From positions 1 through 32,596 of the forward strand of contig JAFGMZ010000156.1 in NCBI GenBank assembly GCA_016927285.1: 32,596 nucleotides of DNA, read 5' to 3'. Below, piece after piece: positions 25,967-32,596 of this stretch. The DNA is from Chlorobiaceae bacterium. GTDB lineage: Bacteria; Bacteroidota; Chlorobiia; Chlorobiales; Chlorobiaceae. Every line of letters begins with the position of its first letter. Position 1 is the stretch's first letter. The position numbers and the translations under genes were made by a program. Below the pieces are notes generated by a model that was not told the origin of the DNA, ran no database searches, and saw nothing but the letters and a program-made list of their open reading frames with translations.

Positions 25967-26977
25967 ATGATCGTCATTACCGGAGGCGCCGGATTTATCG
26001 GCAGCGCCATGCTATGGATGCTGAATATGCTTGGTCGTGACGACATCATCATCGTTGATACGCTTGGTCTGGCTGCGAGAGGGAAATGGAAAAATCTCTC
26101 GGGACTCCGGTTTGCTGATTTCATCCCGAGAGACCAGTTTCTTCCGCTTCTGGAATCAAAAAAAATCTCAGGCATCACCGATCTGATCCACATGGGCGCA
26201 ATCAGCGCAACAACAGAAACCGACGCAGACCTGCTCATCGAAAGAAATTTTGCCTTCTCGAAACGCATTGCAACCTGCTGCATGCAGCAGAACATCCGCC
26301 TGATCTATGCTTCGAGCGCGGCAACCTATGGCAACGGCGCATCCGGATATACCGATGACGAAAAGACAATCGATACACTCAGGCCTTTAAACATGTATGG
26401 CTACTCGAAGCAGCTTTTCGACCGCTGGGCCTTGCGCAACGGGGTGCTCGAGAAAGCGACCGGACTGAAATTCTTCAATGTCTACGGACCGAACGAATAC
26501 CATAAAGGGGATATGAGCAGCGTGATCTTCAAGGCTTTCCGGCAGATCACGGAAAAAGGCTGTGTCAATCTCTTCAAATCGCACCGCCCGGACTATCGAG
26601 ACGGCGAACAGTTGCGTGATTTTGTCCATGTACGCGACTGTACCGCCATTATAGCCTGGCTTATAGAGAACCCCGCAGCAACGGGACTGTTCAACGTGGG
26701 CAGCGGAACAGCCAGAAGTTTCAATGATCTGGTCAACGCGGTTTTTACCGCTCTTGATAAGGAACCTGCCATCACCTATATCCCGATGCCAGAGCACCTG
26801 CAGGGGGGATATCAGTATCACACCTGCGCAGATATGGCCAAATTACAGCAGGCTGGCTACCGGAATGCCATGACATCTCTCGAAGCCGGCGTCAGGGATT
26901 ATGTACGGAACTATCTTGCCTCCCCGGAACCTTATTATGATCTGTACCGACATACAACAAATTCAGGAAACTCTTGA
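25967..26977 (+). CDS. hldD: ADP-L-glycero-D-manno-heptose-6-epimerase
   Basis: MIVITGGAGFIGSAMLWMLN...HMGAISATTETDADLLIERNFAFSKRI...YASSAATYGNG...YSKQLFDRW...KFFNVYGPNEYHKGDMSSV. Confidence 0.92.
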   Translation: MIVITGGAGFIGSAMLWMLNMLGRDDIIIVDTLGLAARGKWKNLSGLRFADFIPRDQFLPLLESKKISGITDLIHMGAISATTETDADLLIERNFAFSKRIATCCMQQNIRLIYASSAATYGNGASGYTDDEKTIDTLRPLNMYGYSKQLFDRWALRNGVLEKATGLKFFNVYGPNEYHKGDMSSVIFKAFRQITEKGCVNLFKSHRPDYRDGEQLRDFVHVRDCTAIIAWLIENPAATGLFNVGSGTARSFNDLVNAVFTALDKEPAITYIPMPEHLQGGYQYHTCADMAKLQQAGYRNAMTSLEAGVRDYVRNYLASPEPYYDLYRHTTNSGNS

Positions 26978-27933
26978 CCACTGAAAAGAAAATTGAAATA
27001 CAGGGTATTGAACCGGTTATTCTCTTCGGCCCGTTCGATGCCTACCTGAAAACGATCAGGAACGCATACCAGGATGTTCAGATAACAGCAAGAGGATCCA
27101 CTATTCATCTCAAGGGCAACGATGAGGAGGTTGCCGTACTCGAAAAGATTTTCAGGGAGATGATCTTTCTCGCAGATAAAAACGGCGAAATACTGGAAAA
27201 CGATATTAAAGCGCTCATCAACCTCGCCCTGTCCCCGGCTCCAGGTATAAAACCTGCAGCACCCGGAGATGAAGACATCATTGTCGCCTCTGCCGATTAT
27301 GCCGTACGGGCAAAAACAAACGGGCAGCGAAGGATGGTTGCTGAAGCAAGGAACAACGACATTCTATTCGCAATCGGTCCAGCAGGAACAGGAAAAACCT
27401 ATACCGCCGTGGCAATTGCCGTTGCCGCATGGAAAGCAAAACAAGTCAAAAGGATCGTACTCGCCCGTCCGGCTGTAGAGGCCGGCGAAAGCCTCGGCTT
27501 TCTTCCTGGCGACCTTGCGCAGAAAATCGATCCATACCTCCGCCCTCTCTACGACGCGCTTCAGGATATGCTTACGGCTGAAAAGCTCAAATTGCTCACC
27601 GAACGCAGGATTATAGAAATCGTACCGCTTGCCTATATGCGAGGAAGAACACTGAATAACTCCTTCATTATCCTCGACGAAGCGCAGAACGCATCGGGTA
27701 AACAGATGAAAATGTGCCTTACCCGTCTTGGCATAAACTCGAAAGCCATTATTACCGGAGACGTCACCCAGATCGATCTACCGACGACCATGGAATCGGG
27801 CCTCCCCAGTGCGGAGAAAATTCTTAAAAACATCAAAGGCATCAGCTTCGTTTATCTCGACAAATCAGACGTCGTTCGACATAAACTGGTCAGGGACATC
27901 ATCAATGCCTATGAAATTCATGAAAGCAAATAA
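26974..27933 (+). CDS. PhoH-like ATPase
   Basis: FAIGPAGTGKTYTAVAIAVAAWK, RPAVEAGESLGFLPGDLAQKIDPYLRPLYDAL, EIVPLAYMRGRTLNNSFIILDEAQNAS. Probable TTG start overlapping the hldD stop. Confidence 0.94.
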   Translation: MTTEKKIEIQGIEPVILFGPFDAYLKTIRNAYQDVQITARGSTIHLKGNDEEVAVLEKIFREMIFLADKNGEILENDIKALINLALSPAPGIKPAAPGDEDIIVASADYAVRAKTNGQRRMVAEARNNDILFAIGPAGTGKTYTAVAIAVAAWKAKQVKRIVLARPAVEAGESLGFLPGDLAQKIDPYLRPLYDALQDMLTAEKLKLLTERRIIEIVPLAYMRGRTLNNSFIILDEAQNASGKQMKMCLTRLGINSKAIITGDVTQIDLPTTMESGLPSAEKILKNIKGISFVYLDKSDVVRHKLVRDIINAYEIHESK

Positions 27934-28056
27934 GGCCGGTCTCCTGCTGCGGAACTTTGTCGTTAACCGGCAGGTTTGATTCTTGTGACGACATTGGTAA
28001 TATTGCTCGTCATCGTTTTTTTTATCTGAACAACACAAAACAAGCAGAAAATAATC

Positions 28057-28245
28057 ATGGCACATCGAATCAGTGAAGAATGCACCTACTGCGGAGCATG
28101 CGAACCAGAATGCCCGGTCAACGCAATTTCAGCCGGTGACGACATCTATATCATCGACGAGAATGTCTGTATCGATTGTGTTGGCTACCACGATGAAGCG
28201 GCCTGCGTAGCGGTCTGCCCGGTAGACTGCATTTCCATGGTCTGA
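28057..28245 (+). CDS. 2[4Fe-4S] ferredoxin
   Basis: MAHRISEECTYCGACEPECPVNAISAGDDIYIIDENVCIDCVGYHDEAACVAVCPVDCISMV; two CxxCxxCxxxCP-type clusters. Confidence 0.95.
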   Translation: MAHRISEECTYCGACEPECPVNAISAGDDIYIIDENVCIDCVGYHDEAACVAVCPVDCISMV

Positions 28246-28562
28246 ACAGGCAGGAAACCTGTCCGCTTTCCACCTGACGGCAATCTGCCCTTCCCGAAAA
28301 AGCCTCCGTTGCTTCACTGTTGCAAATGGAAAATATCTGTCCGGAAAGATACTTTACTATGCGCAATAAAGTAACGGGGGCATCCTGAACATGTCCGAAC
28401 CATTCCGTATATTTCGTGACATGATCTTAGCGAATCAGTCTTTGACGAACCGCAATCGTTATTCCGGAATCAGCATATCCGCGTAAGCTTCAACCGGAAG
28501 ATTACAACTGATCGTTCAGAAAGGCTGTCCTTTTCGCCACAACCTCTTTCCGGGCCTGCACG

Positions 28563-30008
28563 ATGCGTATCCTGTTCGTCAATCCAAATGAAATCAGGCA
28601 TATCGAATATTCGGATTATGCCATGGGTGGTTATATCCGTCCGTTTTTCTCCCCTGCTCTCGGCATGCTCATTTCCATGACGCCGAACCATCACGATCTC
28701 GAATACATCGATGAAATCATAGGAGAACAGGTCGATTTCAAGCAGCGATATGATCTTGTTGCCATTACAACGACATGGACCATCCAGGCGCAGCGCGCCT
28801 ACCAGATCGCCGATGGATTCGCAAAAAAAGGGGTTCCCTGCATCATCGGAGGAAACCATGCATCGCTCTGCATCGAAGAGGCGGCCAGGTACGCGAGCGT
28901 AGCATCGGGAATGGCGGAAAACATGTGGATACAAATACTCGAAGATGCCGAACGACGTTCGCTTCGTCCTGTGTACCGGGCAGATGAGTTCCCCGAAGTG
29001 AAAGAGTGTGCCTGGTTCGATTACCTCAAGATCAAAAAAGCGATCGACAATACGCAGGCCGCTATCGATCCTATCAACGGACTGGCAAGAAACATGCGCC
29101 CTTTTCCGATTCTCACCAGCCGCGGCTGCCCGCATACCTGTAAAATGTGCGTTACCCCGGAAATCTACCACAGGAGCTATTTTGCCATCGACCCCGAACT
29201 GCTTGAAGAGCAGATTGCCATAGCGGAAAGGCATTTCAAACCGTTCATGTACATGTTCATCGACGAATATTTCGGTCACGATCCCCGGCACACATCGGCA
29301 TGTCTGCGTAAATTCAGGGAAGCCCGAGTAAAGTACGGCGTACAGGTCACGCCGAATCTGCTCTGCGAGGGGGATCTCGCAAAAGAACTTGCCGAGACAG
29401 GATGCGTTGTCGCAAGCATCGGTCTCGAATCCCTGAACACCGAAGTGCTCGACGAAGATTTCGGAAAAGGCGAGCCAAGCATTCAGGAGGGGATGGAGCT
29501 GAACGACCGGAACATCGAAACCACCTATCTTGCGGCTATCCGGAAGTGTCAGGAAGCCAAATTGCCATTCATGCTCTTCTGGCTGATCAATCCTGTCAGA
29601 AACACCATCGAGGACATGGAAAAAATCGTCGCCTTCTCAAAAAAAAGCGGCGCGGTACTTTCGTCGCTTAACTTTGCCGTTCCATTGCCCGGCACGAAAT
29701 TTTTCAAGGAACAGAAGGCTAAAGGCAACATTCTATCCTACGATTGGAGCCTGTACAACACATTCAACATCCTGTTGAAACCCTCAGGCGGCATTACAGC
29801 CGAAGCGTTCCAGAAAGCCATGCACGACAACTTTCTCAAACTCTATCCGATCGGCAACATACCGGGCCATCTCATGGGAAACGCATCATTCAGTATCGAA
29901 GTACTCCCCTACATGGTAACCTCCGTTGCCGTCAGACTTGAATACCTGAAAAAACTGGTAGAAAAAACACTGCCATTTCCTTTTCCTCTTCCCTTTATGC
30001 CGAAATAA
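28563..30008 (+). CDS. radical SAM protein with B12-binding-like N-terminal domain
   Basis: MRILFVNPNEIRHIEYSDYAMGG...; PILTSRGCPHTCKMCVTPEIYHRSYF (CX3CX2C). Layout resembles the BchE/P-methylase superfamily. Confidence 0.88.
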   Translation: MRILFVNPNEIRHIEYSDYAMGGYIRPFFSPALGMLISMTPNHHDLEYIDEIIGEQVDFKQRYDLVAITTTWTIQAQRAYQIADGFAKKGVPCIIGGNHASLCIEEAARYASVASGMAENMWIQILEDAERRSLRPVYRADEFPEVKECAWFDYLKIKKAIDNTQAAIDPINGLARNMRPFPILTSRGCPHTCKMCVTPEIYHRSYFAIDPELLEEQIAIAERHFKPFMYMFIDEYFGHDPRHTSACLRKFREARVKYGVQVTPNLLCEGDLAKELAETGCVVASIGLESLNTEVLDEDFGKGEPSIQEGMELNDRNIETTYLAAIRKCQEAKLPFMLFWLINPVRNTIEDMEKIVAFSKKSGAVLSSLNFAVPLPGTKFFKEQKAKGNILSYDWSLYNTFNILLKPSGGITAEAFQKAMHDNFLKLYPIGNIPGHLMGNASFSIEVLPYMVTSVAVRLEYLKKLVEKTLPFPFPLPFMPK

Positions 30009-30125
30009 CCCACACCCCGAGCATGCTTTTTTTTGCCGGCTCAAAAAAAAGTTTATATTTTCGGAATTCTATGGAATTGTTCTTTCTTCCTTATTCACAA
30101 CCAACATTTAGAAAGGAACTTGGAT

Positions 30126-30314
30126 ATGGCACTCTACATTACTGAAGAATGCACCTACTGCGGCGCTTGCGAGCCGGAATGCCCGGTCAACGCAATTTCA
30201 GCCGGTGACGACGTTTATGTCATCGACGCCGGTTCGTGCACCGAGTGTGCTGGTTATGCAGATGCTCCTGCATGCGCCGCAGTCTGCCCTGCAGAGTGCA
30301 TCGTTCAGGGATGA
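30126..30314 (+). CDS. 2[4Fe-4S] ferredoxin
   Basis: MALYITEECTYCGACEPECPVNAISAGDDVYVIDAGSCTECAGYADAPACAAVCPAECIVQG. Confidence 0.95.
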   Translation: MALYITEECTYCGACEPECPVNAISAGDDVYVIDAGSCTECAGYADAPACAAVCPAECIVQG

Positions 30315-30338
30315 TCTGAAATCCGCACGACTACTTAA

Positions 30339-30376
30339 TAAAAAAGCGGCGTGAAGCAATTCATGCCGCTTTTTTA
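30339..30376. terminator. bidirectional-looking Rho-independent terminator after the second ferredoxin
   Basis: AAAAAAGCGGCGTGAA-GCAA-TTCATGCCGCTTTTTT. Confidence 0.8.
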
Positions 30377-30483
30377 TTACCTGCGCCGAACATCCGAAGA
30401 AAAACCTCCAACCATTCACTCATTCCTCCATCGATGCCTTCCCCGCTCATCACTCAGTACTGAATGATGTCCCATTCTCCCCC

Positions 30484-30786
30484 TCAAACCTCGTAATCCA
30501 CAACCGCCCGTTCAGCGGAAGCCCCGGCAATAAAAGCCTTGACCGCTTCATGTTCGGGATGAACCTGATAGGCATCGAGAGCACTCCTGTCGGAAAACAA
30601 CGAATTAAGCACAACATCGTATGACGCCGGCGAACAACTGAAATCAATTCCCGCCTCGATGCTGAGCAAACCAGGAATGCGCCCGGCAAGTCTTTCCAGC
30701 TTTTCCTTGAACAGCCTGGCGTTCTCTGCCCTGTCGTATCCGTGAGCGCTCTCTTTCAGGCGCCACATCACAATGTGTTTTACCAT
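30484..30786 (-). CDS. Dabb (stress-responsive alpha/beta barrel) family protein
   Basis: MVKHIVMWRLKESAHGYDRAENARLFKEKLERLAGRIPGLLSIEAGIDFS...YQVHPEHEAVKAFI. Confidence 0.85.
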   Translation of the reverse strand: MVKHIVMWRLKESAHGYDRAENARLFKEKLERLAGRIPGLLSIEAGIDFSCSPASYDVVLNSLFSDRSALDAYQVHPEHEAVKAFIAGASAERAVVDYEV

Positions 30787-30790
30787 AACC

Positions 30791-31690
30791 TTACCTTTTC
30801 CATGGACGATAGTTGACATCGATGCCTTCATTAGCCGCATAATCGCGCCCGGACTGTTTCGCAAAAGCCTTTTCGAACATCTCTTCGGCAATCAGCCACC
30901 GGTCGCCCTGTGCGTTGAGCATGACCAGCAAAAGATCGCGGTTCTCCTTCTGTGCCCTCGCAATCAGACACTTTCCCGCCCTTCGGGTGAATCCGGTCTT
31001 GATGCCAACAGCATAAGGGTACTTTGCAAGAAGCTTGTTGTGGGTTTTCAGGAGTATCATCTTTCTGCTGTTCAGCTCGGTCACCAGTACTGATTCAAGC
31101 TGGGCTATCTCATTAAACAGATTGTTCCTGATTGCATATTCCGTGAGGACCAGCAGATCTTCGGCCGTTGAAATGTTTCCCGCATAGATACCTTTGTCGA
31201 ATCCGGCAGGGTTGGTGAAATTCGAACGCTTCATGCCGATCTTTTTGGCCCGGTAGTTCATTGCGGTAACGAACCGTTCTACGCTTCCGCTCAGATGGAT
31301 GGCTATTGCGAAAGCCGCGTCATTGCTTGAACTGACCATCGCCGCTTTGACCAGATCTACCAGCTTCACCCGATCACCCGGCTTGAAACCCGCCTTCGTC
31401 GGCTCCACCAGCGTAGCCTCTTTTGCAATAAGCACCTCCTGATCAAGCTTGCCACTCTCGATGGCAATGATGGATGTCAGAATTTTCGTAAGACTTGCCG
31501 GCTGGATGATCCGGTCTGCGTCTTTGGTCATATAAACCTTTTTCCCGTCGGTCTGTTTGACGATATACGCCGCGATATCCGGATAGTACATGCTCGAATC
31601 GACACCAGGAGCGTAAGCCAACGCCTGTCGAGATCCGAATGAGAGCATGATCAGGAATAAAGCCGAATAAATAAAACATCTCATTATCAA
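30791..31690 (-). CDS. D-alanyl-D-alanine carboxypeptidase (S11 family)
   Basis: IIQPASLTKILTSIIAIESG (SxxK), MVSSSNDAAFAIA (SxN), AVGIKTGFTRRAGKCLIA (KTG). Confidence 0.92.
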   Translation of the reverse strand: MIMRCFIYSALFLIMLSFGSRQALAYAPGVDSSMYYPDIAAYIVKQTDGKKVYMTKDADRIIQPASLTKILTSIIAIESGKLDQEVLIAKEATLVEPTKAGFKPGDRVKLVDLVKAAMVSSSNDAAFAIAIHLSGSVERFVTAMNYRAKKIGMKRSNFTNPAGFDKGIYAGNISTAEDLLVLTEYAIRNNLFNEIAQLESVLVTELNSRKMILLKTHNKLLAKYPYAVGIKTGFTRRAGKCLIARAQKENRDLLLVMLNAQGDRWLIAEEMFEKAFAKQSGRDYAANEGIDVNYRPWKR

Positions 31691-31906
31691 TTCCGTTTTA
31701 CAGTGAAAACCGGCATCGTCAACGCATCGTATACAAAGCAGGGATACCCGTCAAAATCTGTTAACAAGCTATATATTGTCTATGTAAAGAAAAAACAACC
31801 ATGTTTCCAAGACCCTCATACTATCTTTTTACTTGACCAGCAAACGGGATGGCGAGATCGCTGATCATCACCCAGTAATCATTACTAATCACACCCCGCC
31901 GATCTC

Positions 31907-32596
31907 CTAATTCAGCATCAGCAAGCTGACAGCCATTATCACCATTCCGAGGATCAGGCCTGAAATGGCTATATGGTGTTCTCCGTACTCCTCCGCAGCG
32001 GGGAGCAGTTCGTCGAGCGAAATGTAGACCATGATGCCGGCAACGGCGGCCAGAACGCTTCCGAAAACAACGGGAGTAAGAAATGGTTTGAGCAGCGCGT
32101 AGCCGATGATGGCGCCAAGCGGTTCGGCAAGGCCGGAAAGAAACGAGTAGCTGAATGCCCGCATACGGCTTTTGGTAGCAAAATAGATCGGAACGGCTAC
32201 AGCCATACCTTCAGGAATGTTGTGCAGGGCAATGGTTGCCGCGATCACCACGCCAAGGTTCTGATCGGAAAGCGCGCTGAAAAAGACAGCAAGACCTTCA
32301 GGAAAATTGTGAATTGCTATCGCTACTGCTGTAAAGATGCCCATACGGTGGAGGCGGGCCTCTTCAATCGGAGCCGTATTCATGGTTCCGATCATCGACA
32401 TTTCGTGCGGGTTTTCAAAATCGGGCACCAACTGGTCGATCAGCCAGATAAAGAGCATCCCGCCGAAAAACGCGAGAGTGGTTATCCATGCGGCCATCTT
32501 TTCCGGCATCTCCTCCCTGATGACCATCCCCGATTCCGGCATGATTTCCACAAACGAAACATAGAGCATGATTCCCGCAGAAAAACCGAGAGCGAA
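31907..32596 (-). CDS. ZIP family metal transporter, 5' end truncated by the window
   Basis: FALGFSAGIMLYVSFVEIMPES...AIAIHNFPEGLAVFFSAL...ATIALHNIPEGMAVAVPIYFATKS; HNxPEG motifs. The frame is open to the window edge. Confidence 0.9.
   Translation of the reverse strand, partial: FALGFSAGIMLYVSFVEIMPESGMVIREEMPEKMAAWITTLAFFGGMLFIWLIDQLVPDFENPHEMSMIGTMNTAPIEEARLHRMGIFTAVAIAIHNFPEGLAVFFSALSDQNLGVVIAATIALHNIPEGMAVAVPIYFATKSRMRAFSYSFLSGLAEPLGAIIGYALLKPFLTPVVFGSVLAAVAGIMVYISLDELLPAAEEYGEHHIAISGLILGMVIMAVSLLMLN

Noticed and set aside
28470-29291. 273-aa minus-strand ORF
   Set aside because: Antisense shadow of the radical SAM gene.
1-32596. tRNA or rRNA genes, including a tRNA as integration target
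   Set aside because: No tRNA- or rRNA-like sequence was recognised by eye; the element target is clearly protein-coding. A tRNAscan/Infernal run would be decisive.

Overview
The window looks like a Chlorobi (green sulfur bacterium-like) chromosome. This is inferred from gene content; no database was searched. The left flank (about 1-8800) is mostly minus-strand housekeeping genes: metG (partial), a PSP1/RicT-like protein, an acyltransferase, an aspartate aminotransferase, coaD, rsmD, the N-terminal half of a transketolase, a DedA protein, purC and a hypothetical protein. The right flank (about 17564-32596) carries an endonuclease/exonuclease/phosphatase (EEP) gene, a DUF1848 protein, a Cdd1-like HhH protein, hppA, pth, an alpha/beta hydrolase, a TrmH-like methyltransferase, hisC, a degenerate sigma-like protein, hldD/rfaD, phoH, two near-identical ferredoxins flanking a radical SAM gene, a Dabb protein, a DacA-like carboxypeptidase and a ZIP transporter (partial). 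Between the flanks is an 8.56 kb integrated element bounded by a 17-bp direct repeat, ATTCTGTGGTGGAATGT (8985-9001 and 17547-17563). It carries a tyrosine integrase, an excisionase-like HTH, a P4/D5-type primase-helicase, a DUF6371-like zinc-ribbon/Toprim protein and two lipoproteins, with no recognisable capsid, terminase or relaxase gene. The most interesting observation is that the element is inserted in the codons for the conserved ILWWNVEN motif of the secreted EEP gene. It strands the native signal-peptide exon (8886-9001), and its right end supplies an in-frame replacement 5' end (start about 17313) with its own predicted signal peptide and the residues GKELLILWWNV. Inside the element I also found a ~43-bp inverted repeat bracketing the primase gene, candidate integrase arm sites overlapping the replacement signal-peptide codons, a nested palindrome upstream of the HTH gene, a degenerate five-copy repeat cluster and a 9-bp tandem repeat.
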